A DNA stretch of 64,000 bases from Guyparkeria sp016278265 (GTDB lineage Bacteria > Pseudomonadota > Gammaproteobacteria > Halothiobacillales > Halothiobacillaceae), in assembly GCF_044582145.1 (NCBI RefSeq), contig NZ_JBDODO010000006.1; one strand, 5' to 3'. The notes under the pieces were generated by a model, which was given only the letters and a program-made list of their open reading frames with translations, had not been told where the DNA came from and did no database searches. Of this stretch, positions 16,338 through 25,601 are shown piece after piece (within the stretch, counting starts at the first letter, position 1; each line of letters opens with the position of its first letter). A program made the translations under genes and the position numbers.

Positions 16338-16832
16338 TCACCACGAGATGTAGGCGTAACCGTCTTCCTGGTATTCCATCAGGGCCGCGGCACCCACCTG
16401 CTCGATGCGGGCGAACTCCCGTATGTCGTCCGCGCTGTAGCCGACGGTATCCATGGTGTTACCGCAGGCGATCCACTCGACGTCGTAGTTCGTGGCAAAT
16501 CCCTCGACGCGGGCGTAGATCTCCTCGTCGACCTCGCTCATGGGCTCCTTGGCAAGGAGATGAATGCCCTTGGCAAAGCAGGCCACGGCGATCTTCACGT
16601 TGCCGCCGTACTTGCCAATCATGGCGGTCATCGAGTTGAGCACGTGGGTCTGGTACTCCACGTCACCGTGATTGAGCTGGTAGATGACCTTGTGCGCCGG
16701 CTCGTCACCCGGGAAGAACAATTCCTCGTCCCCGCCACTACCCCCGGCCTGCGCACGCCCCAGGCCGAACGCGGCGCCGGTACCGGCCAGGGCGGTCATG
16801 AAACGGCGTCGATTCTTGAGAAAATCCTGCAT
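16338..16832 (-). CDS. Exported DsrE-family protein with twin-arginine signal
   Basis: A 164-residue protein. The N-terminus has NRRRFMTALAGTGAAFGLG, a twin-arginine signal, followed by a DsrE-like domain (VIYQLNHGDVEYQTHVLNSM onward). Two cysteines are visible, in KIAVACFAKGIHLL and EWIACGNTMDTVG. DsrE-type folds take part in sulfur-relay and sulfur-oxidation chemistry, but many exported members have no assigned role. A GAGGT ribosome-binding site precedes the ATG. It lies between an ArnT-like gene and pyrC on the same strand. Tat export may indicate folding or cofactor loading before export. Confidence 0.85.
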   Translation of the reverse strand: MQDFLKNRRRFMTALAGTGAAFGLGRAQAGGSGGDEELFFPGDEPAHKVIYQLNHGDVEYQTHVLNSMTAMIGKYGGNVKIAVACFAKGIHLLAKEPMSEVDEEIYARVEGFATNYDVEWIACGNTMDTVGYSADDIREFARIEQVGAAALMEYQEDGYAYISW

Positions 16833-17010
16833 ACCTTCACCTCTCTAACCAACAAGCCACGTCGAGTGACGCCAGGCCTGTCATCGTGGGTCTGACCGAT
16901 CCGTCGGTTGCGCTTCCATGGCCGCCCATGACACCCCATGGTGACCTGTCTTCATGGTAGCGCATTAACGATTGTCCGGCGGGCCCTGCGTGTCGGGCGG
17001 ACGCTCTGTG

Positions 17011-18576
17011 TCAGTCGCTGGCCCCGACCCGCATCAGGACATAGCCGCCCTTCGCGTACAGCACCTCGCCCGGCGTACGCTCGGCGCGCTCGGCACGGGT
17101 CAATAACAGGTCACCTTCCCGCACCTCGCGCCGCTCGACCACCTTTTGGGCGTATACACCGAAGCTCGGTGTGTTGATGTCTCGCATTACCAGCGGCCCC
17201 GGCAGGTCACGCGCCATCACCCCCGCGTCGCGCACCGGCCCCTGCTGCATCTGGCCGACGGCGTTGAGTACCAGCGCATTGACCACCAGTGAACAGGACA
17301 GGGCCACCGGGATCATCACCTTGGGCAGCGACCATGAACGCGCGACACCGGCGGCCATCACCAGCAGCAACGCGCCGCCGACGATCAGGTACCACGACAT
17401 CCCGAAGAACCGATCACGCTCGGCCAGCATGTCCTGCACGTGGGACGGCTTGATCTGGTCGAAATTGATCTCGACCAGCCAGGGCAACAGCAGCACGAAC
17501 AGCAGGAACAGCGCCGGTGGCACCAGATGCAGCCAGCGATTACGGATGTGCGGCAGGTAGGATGCCATCACCAGCATCAACCCCACCAGACCGTAGTTGA
17601 GATAATGCGGCAGCTTGGTGCCGGAAAACGAGAACAGCAAAAGCGTCAGGCCGAACCAGATCCAGCCAAACCGCCGCAGCGCCAGCGGCAACGAGGCCGG
17701 CTTGCCGTACGCCGCCTGCCAGTCGCTGGGCAGGTAGCGCAACGCGGTCAGTGCCGCGCCGGTGAACGGCAACAGGGCGATCAGGGTGACCACCGGGTAG
17801 TACCACAGTCCCCCGGAATGCCCCTCCATCGGCTGGTCGAAACGGCTGACGTTGTTCTTGAGGAAGAACTCGTCGATGAAATGCTGGCCGTGTTCAATCC
17901 AGACGGCCACGTACCACGGCAGTGCCACGGCCAGGAAGATGACAATCCCCTGCCAGTCGAGCACCGCCCGCCACCAGTCGCGCCCGCGCGCCGTAACCAG
18001 GTAGAAACCGAAACTGGCCAGGGCCGGGATGACCACCGCCACGGGCCCCTTGGTGAGAAAGCCCAGCCCCATCGCCAGGTATGCCCAGCGCACCCAGCGC
18101 CGCTCGCCGGTCGCCCAGTGATTGAAGGTGGCGAACACCGCGCCGGTCAGAAAAAGCAGCAAGACGGCATCAGAAATCGCCGCCTTGCCAACCACCGTGG
18201 TCATCAACGAGGTGGCCGCGATCAGCCCGGCGAAGAAGGCCGACCGCGCGCCGAGATAGCGATCGGCAAAGACGTAGATCAGGCCCACCCACGCCGCCGA
18301 GGCAAGGATCGACGGCAGGCGGAAGGCCCACTCGGTGAAGCCGAACAGCCCGACGGAAGCGGCCTGCAACCAGTAGATCAGTACCGGCTTGGCGAAACGC
18401 GGCTCCTCGTTGAGATAGGGGGTGAGGAAGTCGCCGCGCTCGAACATCGCCCAGGTCGCCCCGGTGAAGGCGCCTTCATCGAGATCGAACAGCGGCAGGC
18501 TGGCAATACCCCAGACGTAGCCGATCGCCACGGCCATGGCGAGGACGATCAGGTGAAAACGGCGGGAGTCGAGCAT
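17011..18576 (-). CDS. ArnT-like family 39 glycosyltransferase
   Basis: About 521 residues, with roughly ten or more membrane helices. The N-terminal periplasmic loop reads LFDLDEGAFTGATWAMFERG, with the acidic residues that bind polyprenyl-phosphate sugar and metal in the GT39/GT83 (PMT/ArnT) superfamily, followed by PRFAKPVLIYWLQ. Family members transfer a sugar from undecaprenyl phosphate to lipid A or another acceptor on the periplasmic side; the sugar here is unknown. Start is set at the ATG two codons inside a possible TTG. A GT2 enzyme of the type that makes such lipid-linked sugars is encoded at 28996-30051. Confidence 0.85.
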   Translation of the reverse strand: MLDSRRFHLIVLAMAVAIGYVWGIASLPLFDLDEGAFTGATWAMFERGDFLTPYLNEEPRFAKPVLIYWLQAASVGLFGFTEWAFRLPSILASAAWVGLIYVFADRYLGARSAFFAGLIAATSLMTTVVGKAAISDAVLLLFLTGAVFATFNHWATGERRWVRWAYLAMGLGFLTKGPVAVVIPALASFGFYLVTARGRDWWRAVLDWQGIVIFLAVALPWYVAVWIEHGQHFIDEFFLKNNVSRFDQPMEGHSGGLWYYPVVTLIALLPFTGAALTALRYLPSDWQAAYGKPASLPLALRRFGWIWFGLTLLLFSFSGTKLPHYLNYGLVGLMLVMASYLPHIRNRWLHLVPPALFLLFVLLLPWLVEINFDQIKPSHVQDMLAERDRFFGMSWYLIVGGALLLVMAAGVARSWSLPKVMIPVALSCSLVVNALVLNAVGQMQQGPVRDAGVMARDLPGPLVMRDINTPSFGVYAQKVVERREVREGDLLLTRAERAERTPGEVLYAKGGYVLMRVGASD

Positions 18577-18765
18577 GGGCAACTATCTCGTGACAGGCGA
18601 TTTGCCCCGGCAAGGCCGGGGAGCGCGGGGGCGGAGTATATCAACCGCGGCCAAGGCCCGGGCCACCCCCCGGCCCAGGCTCCCGCCCAGGCCCCGGCGT
18701 CGCCCATGGCATGAATGCCGTTACAATGGCGTTTTCCATCCGATTGCCATCAAATTGCGTGTGCC

Positions 18766-19818
18766 ATGGACCTCTATCCCCTGCTTCGACCGCTGCTGTT
18801 CCGACTCGACCCGGAGACCGCTCATCGAGCCACTCTCGGTCTGCTCGACCTGGCCGCCCGCACGCCGTGGTGCGGGATGCAACGCCGCGGTGTGCCGGAC
18901 GATCCGACCACCGTCATGGGACTGGAGTTTCCCAACCGCGTCGGCCTGGCGGCCGGCCTGGACAAGAACGCCGCGCACATCGCCGGGCTCTCCTGCCTGG
19001 GCTTCGGCTTTATCGAGGTGGGCACGCTTACCCCGCGCGCCCAGCCGGGCAATGCCGCGCCGCGGCTGTTCCGGTTGGCCGATGCCGAGGCCCTGATCAA
19101 CCGCATGGGCTTCAACAACGACGGCATCGAGTCCGCCCTGGCGAACATCGCGGCCGCGCCGCGCTCCGTGCCGCTGGGCATCAACCTGGGCAAGAACTTC
19201 GATACGCCGATCGAGAGCGCGCTGGACGATTACCGCGCCGGCCTGGCGGCCGTCTACGCCCAGGCCGACTACGTCACGATCAACATCTCCTCGCCAAACA
19301 CCGCCAACCTGCGCAACCTGCAGGGGGGTGAGGCCTTCACCGCCCTGCTCGCCGGCCTGGCCGAGGAGCGCGAGCGACTGCGTCAGGAGAGTGGTCGGCA
19401 CGTGCCGCTGGCGATCAAGATCGCCCCGGACCTTGAAGACGAGGAAGTCCCAGCGCTGGTAGACGCCCTGGTCGCCCATGGGATCGACGCGGTGATCGCG
19501 ACCAACACCACCATCGGTCGCCCGCTGGTCTCGGGCCTGCCGAACGCGGACGAGGCCGGTGGGTTGAGTGGCCGTCCCGTGCGCGAGCGTTCGACCGAGG
19601 TAATCGCCGCCCTGCGCGAGCACCTGCCCGAGGACTTCCCCATCATCGGTGTCGGGGGTATCGACTCGGGTGAAACGGCACTGGAAAAGATTCGTGCCGG
19701 GGCCGACCTGGTTCAGGTCTACACCGGCCTGATTTACCGCGGCCCCGCCCTGGTGGGTGAAATAGCCCAGGCCCTCGTGAATCAGGCCCTCGCAACATCT
19801 GAGCATGCGCCGGGTTAG
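18766..19818 (+). CDS. pyrD: Dihydroorotate dehydrogenase (quinone), class 2
   Basis: A 350-residue FMN enzyme that oxidises dihydroorotate to orotate and passes electrons to quinone at the inner membrane. The N-terminal amphipathic region (MDLYPLLRPLLFRLDPETAH) is the class-2 membrane anchor. Further marks are NRVGLAAGLDKNA, LGINLGKNFDTP, and VTINISSPNTANLRNLQGG with the catalytic Ser region. IIGVGGIDSG and the C-terminal VQVYTGLIYRGP phosphate-binding motif follow. The start is placed at MDLYP to match the family; an earlier in-frame ATG gives a less typical 17-residue extension. Confidence 0.96.
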   Translation: MDLYPLLRPLLFRLDPETAHRATLGLLDLAARTPWCGMQRRGVPDDPTTVMGLEFPNRVGLAAGLDKNAAHIAGLSCLGFGFIEVGTLTPRAQPGNAAPRLFRLADAEALINRMGFNNDGIESALANIAAAPRSVPLGINLGKNFDTPIESALDDYRAGLAAVYAQADYVTINISSPNTANLRNLQGGEAFTALLAGLAEERERLRQESGRHVPLAIKIAPDLEDEEVPALVDALVAHGIDAVIATNTTIGRPLVSGLPNADEAGGLSGRPVRERSTEVIAALREHLPEDFPIIGVGGIDSGETALEKIRAGADLVQVYTGLIYRGPALVGEIAQALVNQALATSEHAPG

Positions 19819-19888
19819 GCCTCGTCGCGGGCCAATCCGGCCTTTCTTCCTGATTTTCCGGAATACTTTTCTCCCCTGACTATACTCA

Positions 19889-19921
19889 GCGGCAGGCGGC
19901 CGGCTTCCGGCCGCCTGCCGC
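19889..19921. terminator. Very strong hairpin downstream of pyrD
   Basis: A 15-bp perfect GC-rich stem (19889-19903 with 19907-19921) and a 3-nt loop. It lies 70 nt after pyrD and 119 nt before the GT4 gene. There is no T-run after it, so it may be a terminator, a transcript stabiliser or a REP-like element. A TATACT hexamer lies just in front, at 19881-19886. Confidence 0.45.
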
Positions 19922-20040
19922 GTTCTCGGCACGGCCAAGACGGCCCAAATGACCGGGAATTCGGTTCGACGAGACGGAGGTTCGCCACCGTCTGCCACCG
20001 GAAGGCCTGTCGAGATACGGTCGATGGTGGAGGTGGTGCC

Positions 20041-21072
20041 GTGAGAATCGCCCAGGTTGCCCCGTTGCATGAAAGCGTTCCGCCCCGGACCTATGGGGGA
20101 ACCGAGCGTATCGTGCACTACCTCACCGAAGCGCTGGTCCGAGAAGGCCACGAGGTGACCCTCTACGCCAGTGGCGATTCACGGACCAGCGCGCGATTGC
20201 GCCCCGGAGTGGCCGAAGCCCTCAGGTTCTCGACGACACGGCGTGACCCCCTGGCGTGGCACGTCCTGCAACTCGCCAGGGTGGCCCGGGAAGCGGCGGA
20301 TTACGATCTGGTCCATTTCCATACCGACTTCCTGCACTACCCGCTCTGGCGCCGGATGTCGGTCCCCCAACTGACCACGCTCCATGGGCGCCTCAACCTG
20401 CCGGATCTCCGCCCCCTCTACGAGGAATTCAACGACATTCAGGTGGCCTCCATCTCCGACAGCCAACGCGGCCCGCTACGGGGTGTGGCCCGATGGGCGG
20501 GAACCGTCTACAACGGCATCCCGGCCGATTCCTACACGTTCCGTGGCGAGCGCGGAAGCTACTTGGCGTTTCTCGGACGGATGTCGCCGGAGAAGGGCCC
20601 CGAGGCGGCCATCGACATCGCGATTCGTGCGGGTATCCCACTGAAGATGGCCGCCAAAGTCGACCCGTTCGACCGGGACTATTTCGATACCCGCATCCAG
20701 CACCGCCTGAAGCATCCCCTGGTCGAATACGTGGGCGAGGTCGACGAGCACGGCAAGAACGAATTCTTGGGCGGGGCGCTGGCCCTGCTGTTCCCGATCG
20801 ACTGGCCGGAGCCATTCGGCCTGGCGATGATCGAGGCCATGGCCTGCGGCACACCGGTGATCGCCTACAGCCAAGGCGCCGTACCCGAGGTCATGAGCGA
20901 AGGCGTAAGCGGCTACGTGGTCGCGTCGGTCGACGAGGCGGTGGACGCCCTCGATCGGATCGAGCGGATCAATCGCGCCAGCTGTCGTGCCTATTTCGAG
21001 CAGCGCTTCACGGCAGAACATATGCTTCATGGGTACCTAGACCTTTACCGGCAACTTGCCGGCCCCACGTGA
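20041..21072 (+). CDS. Family 4 glycosyltransferase
   Basis: A 343-residue GT-B glycosyltransferase starting at a GTG codon preceded by a GGAGGTGG ribosome-binding site. The N-terminal acceptor domain contains RTYGGTERIVHYLTEALVRE. The C-terminal donor-binding domain has GRMSPEKGPEAAIDIA and the EX7E motif in WPEPFGLAMIEAMACGTPVI. Its relatives transfer sugars from nucleotide donors. The next gene, 41 bp downstream on the same strand, encodes a glycogen-debranching-type glycosidase. The pair probably acts on the same alpha-glucan or glycoside, for example in osmolyte or storage metabolism, but the substrate is unknown. Confidence 0.88.
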   Translation: MRIAQVAPLHESVPPRTYGGTERIVHYLTEALVREGHEVTLYASGDSRTSARLRPGVAEALRFSTTRRDPLAWHVLQLARVAREAADYDLVHFHTDFLHYPLWRRMSVPQLTTLHGRLNLPDLRPLYEEFNDIQVASISDSQRGPLRGVARWAGTVYNGIPADSYTFRGERGSYLAFLGRMSPEKGPEAAIDIAIRAGIPLKMAAKVDPFDRDYFDTRIQHRLKHPLVEYVGEVDEHGKNEFLGGALALLFPIDWPEPFGLAMIEAMACGTPVIAYSQGAVPEVMSEGVSGYVVASVDEAVDALDRIERINRASCRAYFEQRFTAEHMLHGYLDLYRQLAGPT

Positions 21073-21113
21073 GCGCAATGTTTCTTTCGGACCGACTGAT
21101 CGAGGGGTGACCG

Positions 21114-23273
21114 ATGGACGACGCGATTCAGATCGACAACCGCTGGTATATCCCTGCCATGTCGGCCCGAGCCGACGAGCGCAACCGCGTGCTCAAATCG
21201 GGCGACGGCTTCGTCGTCTTCAGCCGTCACGGCGAGATGGGGCGGGTCGGTTTCGGTGATCAGGGGTTCTATTACCTGGGCACACGCCATCTGTCCTACT
21301 GGCACCTGCTGCTCGCCGGCCGCGAACCGGTACTGCTCAATTCCATGGTCCATCTGGACAACAGCCGCTTGGTAATCGACCAGACCACGCCCGACCTGTT
21401 TTCCGACGACACGCTCTGGCTGCCCAAGGGAAACCTGCACATGCGCCGCGAGATCGGAGTCGCCAATTGCGTCCTGACCGAGCAGCTGACGGTCACGAGC
21501 TACCACCAGCAGCGGCGGGCCTTCAACCTGACCTACCAGATCGGCGCGGACTTCCGCGATATCTTCGAGGTACGGGGCAACACCCGGGCTCGTCGAGGCG
21601 ATGAGCTAAAGCCGGAGGTGCAGGAAAGCGCCGTGATCCTCGGATACGAGGGCTTGGATGGACTCGCCCGACACACGCGGGTGGGTTTCACCCCGATGCC
21701 GGCGAGGATCGAGTCCGACACGGTTAGTTACGACATTGAGCTCGAGCCCGGCGAGACGTTTTGCATCGAGACCACGATATCCAGCACGAAGGGCGAGACC
21801 GCCTTCCACCTGCCCAGCCACGATCAGAGCATGGAGGCGATCGAGGACGACGTGGAGTTGGATCGCGATTCCCGTATCGAGGTGACCACCGACAACGAGC
21901 AGTTCAATGACTGGATCAACCGATCCGTGGCCGATCTGCACATGCTGACCACCCGAACAGCGCACGGCCTCTACCCCTATGCCGGCGTGCCGTGGTTCTC
22001 GACCCCCTTCGGCCGCGACGGCATCATTACCGCCCTGCAGACGCTCTGGACCCAACCGGAGATCGGACACGGCGTGCTGGCCTTCCTGGCCGAGACCCAG
22101 GCCGACAGCGAGGATCCAGCCAACGAGGCCGAACCGGGCAAGATCATTCACGAAATGCGCGATGGCGAGATGGCGGCACTCGGTGAAGTCCCCTTCCAGC
22201 GCTACTACGGCTCGGTGGACGCTACGCCCCTGTTCGTGATGTTGGCGTATCGCTACTACCGTCGCACCGGCGACCGCGAATTCATCACGCGGATCTGGCC
22301 CAACATCACGCGGGCCCTGGCATGGGTCACGGGACAGTTGGCACAACACGGCTTTCTCGTCTACGCGCGTCATGAAGGTCAGGGCCTGGTCCAGCAGGGC
22401 TGGAAGGATTCCGACGACGCCGTCTTTCACGCCGACGGACAACCACCCCGTCCACCGGTCGCCGTATGCGAGGTACAGGGGTATGCCTTCGATGCCCTGC
22501 GCCGGGGCGCCGAACTGGCCGAATTCCTCAGCCACGATTCCCAGGCGAGCGACTGGCGCCGAAAGGCTGATGATCTGCAGGCACGTTTCGAGCAGCGCTT
22601 CTGGCTTGACGAGATCGACACCTACGCCCTGGCGATCGACGGCGACGACCGACCTTGCGCGGTGCGCAGCTCCAACCCCGGCCATCTACTCTATTCCGGC
22701 ATCGTCTCTCCGGCGCGGGCGGCCCGGGTAAGTGCCGGGCTGACTTCACCAGCGGCATTCAACGGCTGGGGCGTGCGCACCATCTTCGAGAATGAGTGCC
22801 GCTACAACCCGATGTCCTATCACAACGGCTCGGTCTGGCCACACGACACGGCGCTGGCGGCCGCAGGCATGGCCTCCTACGGTCATAAGGACGAGGCCCT
22901 GGTTTTGCTCGAGGGGCTATTCAACGCCGCCATTCATTTCGACATACATCGCCTGCCCGAGCTGTTCTGCGGATTCGAGCGCATATCAGGACTTGCACCG
23001 ACGCACTACCCGGTGGCCTGTTCACCGCAAGCCTGGGCAGCCGGCACCGTGTTCATGCTCCTGGAATCGATACTCGGTTTGCGCTTTGACCCGGACGCGG
23101 CCCGCGTTTCACTGGACCATCCGCGTCTACCCGATTACATCAACTGGCTGCGCGTACGACGGATTCGGCACCGGGGTGGAGAACTCGACCTGATCATTCG
23201 TCGGCATGGCAACGACATCGCGGTCAACATCGAGCGGCGAAAAGGCCCGATCGAACTGAACGTGACGGTGTGA
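21114..23273 (+). CDS. Amylo-alpha-1,6-glucosidase / glycogen debranching-type enzyme
   Basis: A 719-residue protein of the COG3408 type. The N-terminal beta-rich glycogen-debranching domain (about 20-230) contains GFYYLGTRHLSYWHLLLAG. The C-terminal (alpha/alpha)6 glycosidase domain (about 270-700) contains YAGVPWFSTPFGRDGIITAL, QQGWKDSDDAVFH and NPMSYHNGSVWPHDTAL, with acidic residues in the positions expected for catalysis. No signal peptide is seen, so it is cytoplasmic. A GAGGGGTGA ribosome-binding site precedes the ATG. Members of this family occur beside GT4 enzymes in many proteobacteria; whether they debranch glycogen or hydrolyse another alpha-glucoside is not settled. Confidence 0.88.
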   Translation: MDDAIQIDNRWYIPAMSARADERNRVLKSGDGFVVFSRHGEMGRVGFGDQGFYYLGTRHLSYWHLLLAGREPVLLNSMVHLDNSRLVIDQTTPDLFSDDTLWLPKGNLHMRREIGVANCVLTEQLTVTSYHQQRRAFNLTYQIGADFRDIFEVRGNTRARRGDELKPEVQESAVILGYEGLDGLARHTRVGFTPMPARIESDTVSYDIELEPGETFCIETTISSTKGETAFHLPSHDQSMEAIEDDVELDRDSRIEVTTDNEQFNDWINRSVADLHMLTTRTAHGLYPYAGVPWFSTPFGRDGIITALQTLWTQPEIGHGVLAFLAETQADSEDPANEAEPGKIIHEMRDGEMAALGEVPFQRYYGSVDATPLFVMLAYRYYRRTGDREFITRIWPNITRALAWVTGQLAQHGFLVYARHEGQGLVQQGWKDSDDAVFHADGQPPRPPVAVCEVQGYAFDALRRGAELAEFLSHDSQASDWRRKADDLQARFEQRFWLDEIDTYALAIDGDDRPCAVRSSNPGHLLYSGIVSPARAARVSAGLTSPAAFNGWGVRTIFENECRYNPMSYHNGSVWPHDTALAAAGMASYGHKDEALVLLEGLFNAAIHFDIHRLPELFCGFERISGLAPTHYPVACSPQAWAAGTVFMLLESILGLRFDPDAARVSLDHPRLPDYINWLRVRRIRHRGGELDLIIRRHGNDIAVNIERRKGPIELNVTV

Positions 23274-23317
23274 GGGCGCCCGCGGCCCGAGGGGGGAACA
23301 CACCGCCAAGGCGGGAT

Positions 23318-24091
23318 TCACTCGTCATCGACGTTGCCTGCCGCACGGCGGGAGGCGCAGACGGGGCAGTCGGGGTCTTGGCGATATTTGACGGTGCGCC
23401 ACTCGGCATCACGCAAATCGAACAATGCCAGCCGCCCGATCAGCGGTCGCCCGGATCCGGCGAGCACCTTGATCGCCTCGGCGGCCTGGAGGCTGCCGAT
23501 CATGCCCACCAGTGGCGAGAGCACGCCGGTCTCCGCGCAGCGCAATTCGTCCTGGCCTTCCTCGCGGTACAGGCAGCGGTAACAGGGCGTTTCCACCTCG
23601 CGATGGTCGAACACCGTCACCTGCCCCGCCCACTGGATCGCCGCACCGGATACCAGCGGCACGCGGCGCTCGGCACAGGCGGCATTCAGGGCAAACCGCA
23701 AGTCGAAGTTGTCCGAGCAGTCGACCACCAGGTCGACCTTCGCTACCGCCTCCTGCAGCTGCTGGCCCTCCAGTCGGGCCTCGATCGGGAGCAACCGGAC
23801 GTCGGGATTGATCTCGCCAAGGCGTGCGCTGGCCGAGGCCACCTTGCTCTGCCCCACCCGCGCCTGGTCATGGATGATCTGGCGTTGGAGATTGGACAGA
23901 TCGACGTGATCGAAGTCGGCGAGATGCAGCTCGCCCACCCCGCTTGCGGCAAGGTACAACGCGACCGGGGAGCCGAGGCCACCCAGCCCGACGATCAGCA
24001 CCCGGGCATCCAGCAGGCGCTGCTGACCGTCGTAATCCAGTCCGTCAAGCATGATGTGGCGCCCATAGCGCAGCAGTTGTTCGTCTTTCAT
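23318..24091 (-). CDS. moeB: MoeB/ThiF-type adenylyltransferase
   Basis: A 257-residue E1-like enzyme that adenylates the C-terminal Gly-Gly of a small sulfur-carrier protein (MoaD or ThiS type). It shows the ATP-binding Rossmann motif VLIVGLGGLGSPVALYLA, then LADFDHVDLSNLQRQI, and DCSDNFDLRFALN with the metal-binding Asp. Two CxxC pairs (CYRC and CPVC) form the zinc site. It is the short form without a rhodanese domain. MoeB is the best-fitting name, though ThiF is close. It is convergent with the debranching-type gene, 44 bp away. Confidence 0.88.
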   Translation of the reverse strand: MKDEQLLRYGRHIMLDGLDYDGQQRLLDARVLIVGLGGLGSPVALYLAASGVGELHLADFDHVDLSNLQRQIIHDQARVGQSKVASASARLGEINPDVRLLPIEARLEGQQLQEAVAKVDLVVDCSDNFDLRFALNAACAERRVPLVSGAAIQWAGQVTVFDHREVETPCYRCLYREEGQDELRCAETGVLSPLVGMIGSLQAAEAIKVLAGSGRPLIGRLALFDLRDAEWRTVKYRQDPDCPVCASRRAAGNVDDE

Positions 24092-24125
24092 GGTGCCCTA
24101 GTCTTCGGAAAATGCCGGTAACGCA

Positions 24126-24150
24126 AATGCCCGGCCTGTGGCCGGGCATT
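24126..24150 (-). terminator. Intrinsic terminator after the 138-aa unknown gene
   Basis: An 11-bp perfect stem (AATGCCCGGCC at 24126-24136, GGCCGGGCATT at 24140-24150) with a 3-nt loop, followed on the minus strand by TTGCGTT. It separates the prmC-side genes from moeB. Confidence 0.7.
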
Positions 24151-24198
24151 GGTGCCGAGGGGTGACGCCCGCCTTCGGCTCAATCGCTAACAAAATGC

Positions 24199-24615
24199 TT
24201 AGAGGTAGTGTCGCCAGGGATCATCGGATCGGTCGCCTTGATCCTCTGCGGGGCGATCACGCACGAGGCTCGCCTCGCCGGTGGGCCGATATTTTTGCGG
24301 TGGCAGGTTGCAGCCGTCCAGTCCCAAGGCCTCGCGCTGATTCTGCTCGGTGTAGTCGACCAGCGCGCACTTGAGCTTTTCCAACAAGGCGGCGTCCAAG
24401 TGAAAACCGGCTGCCTGCAGCGCCTGCCGAATCACCTTCAGGCAAATGACGGAGAGCTCGTACTCAACCTCCAGACACAGCGGCCCCCGGCGCTTGGCGG
24501 CAATCACCCCCGGCAACCACCGGGCGAACGATTCCGCGGCTCGGGCCGGCTCACCTTCCTGGTGCGGGCCACGAAACCAAATTTCGTGCATCTTGATCAG
24601 TTGCTTGTCTTCCAT
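24199..24615 (-). CDS. Hypothetical protein downstream of prmC (138 aa)
   Basis: A 138-residue soluble protein with no recognised family. It starts MEDKQLIKMHEIWFRGPHQE, has an alpha-helical middle (LEVEYELSVICLKVIRQALQ, then KLKCALVDYTEQNQRE) and a proline/charged tail ending DPWRHYL. A strong ribosome-binding site (GGAAGGCAAGG) precedes the ATG. It follows hemA-prfA-prmC on the same strand, 89 bp after prmC, and has its own terminator, so it is probably the last gene of that transcript. Composition matches its neighbours. Confidence 0.7.
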   Translation of the reverse strand: MEDKQLIKMHEIWFRGPHQEGEPARAAESFARWLPGVIAAKRRGPLCLEVEYELSVICLKVIRQALQAAGFHLDAALLEKLKCALVDYTEQNQREALGLDGCNLPPQKYRPTGEASLVRDRPAEDQGDRSDDPWRHYL

Positions 24616-24704
24616 GCCGGCGCCTTGCCTTCCGCCCTGTACGCTTCAAGACTAGCGCAGTTGGCAGGGCGAACCAAGAACCACGTTCCGCCCGACGACG
24701 GGCA

Positions 24705-25601
24705 TCAGTCCGGTCGCCGTCCAGCGGTCACGCGGGGGTGTCCTGCGACGTCCCGACGCGAGTCGATCGCCTCGAACCCAGCCTGTTCGAGCAGCCCGCT
24801 GACCGCCCGGGCCTGCCGGAATCCATGCTCGAGCAACAACCATCCCCCCGGACGCAGCACCGGACGGGCCTGGATGATGATCCGCCGGTAGTCGGCCAGC
24901 CCCGCCTCGTCGGCCACCAAGGCTTCGACCGGTTCGTGGCGCAGGTCGCCTTCGGCGAGATGCGGATCGTCGGCAGCGATATATGGCGGGTTGCTGACGA
25001 TCAGGTCGACCGTGGCGGGGGCGACCGCCTCGAGCCAGTCGCCCTGCCACAAGCCCACCGTCACGGAGGCGCCCTGCTCGGCCAGGAACTCGCGATTGCG
25101 GGCCGTCAGTTGGATCGCCACCTCGCTTCGATCGACGGCATGCACCTCGGCGTGGGACCGCTCGGCGGCGATCGAAAGTGCGATCGCCCCGCTGCCCGTG
25201 CCCAGATCCAGCACCCGAACGGGCGCCGTCCGGGGCAGCATTTCGAGGGCCCATTCGACCAAGACCTCGGTGTCCGGTCGGGGTATCAGCACGCCCGGCG
25301 CGGCCCGAAAGCGGTATCGCCAAAATCCCCGCTCACCGATCAGATAGGCTACCGGCTCACCCGCCGCACGCCGCTCACAGAGTGACTCAAGCCGGTCTTG
25401 CACGCTGGGTGTGGGGGGGCGATCGCCCCGCAGCATCAGCGCGGTGGTATCCAGGCCGGTAACGAAACCGGCCAGCAGACGGGCCTCGAACAGCGCCTCC
25501 GCCCGGTCACAGCCCCGCCCTGCCATGATCCGTTCACCGCAGCGTCGCAGCACGGCATCGAGGCACTCGTCGAGGGATGCCGGGTTCTCGACTGGTGTCA
25601 C
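24705..25601 (-). CDS. prmC: Peptide chain release factor N5-glutamine methyltransferase
   Basis: A 298-residue SAM-dependent enzyme that methylates the Gln of the GGQ motif in release factors RF1 and RF2. The N-terminal helical domain is followed by the methyltransferase domain with LIPRPDTEVLVEWAL, VLDLGTGSGAIALSIA and the catalytic DLIVSNPPYIA motif. The start ATG overlaps the stop of prfA by 4 bp, so it is translated with its own substrate, the usual bacterial arrangement. Confidence 0.96.
   Translation of the reverse strand: MTPVENPASLDECLDAVLRRCGERIMAGRGCDRAEALFEARLLAGFVTGLDTTALMLRGDRPPTPSVQDRLESLCERRAAGEPVAYLIGERGFWRYRFRAAPGVLIPRPDTEVLVEWALEMLPRTAPVRVLDLGTGSGAIALSIAAERSHAEVHAVDRSEVAIQLTARNREFLAEQGASVTVGLWQGDWLEAVAPATVDLIVSNPPYIAADDPHLAEGDLRHEPVEALVADEAGLADYRRIIIQARPVLRPGGWLLLEHGFRQARAVSGLLEQAGFEAIDSRRDVAGHPRVTAGRRPD

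Noticed and set aside
19881..19886. TATACT as a promoter for the GT4 gene
   Set aside because: No acceptable -35 hexamer at 16-18 bp, and the strong hairpin would lie at the transcript's 5' end; left as a note only.
18721..20151. Minus-strand frame over pyrD and the GT4 start
   Set aside because: It spans a strong hairpin and two well-identified plus-strand genes.
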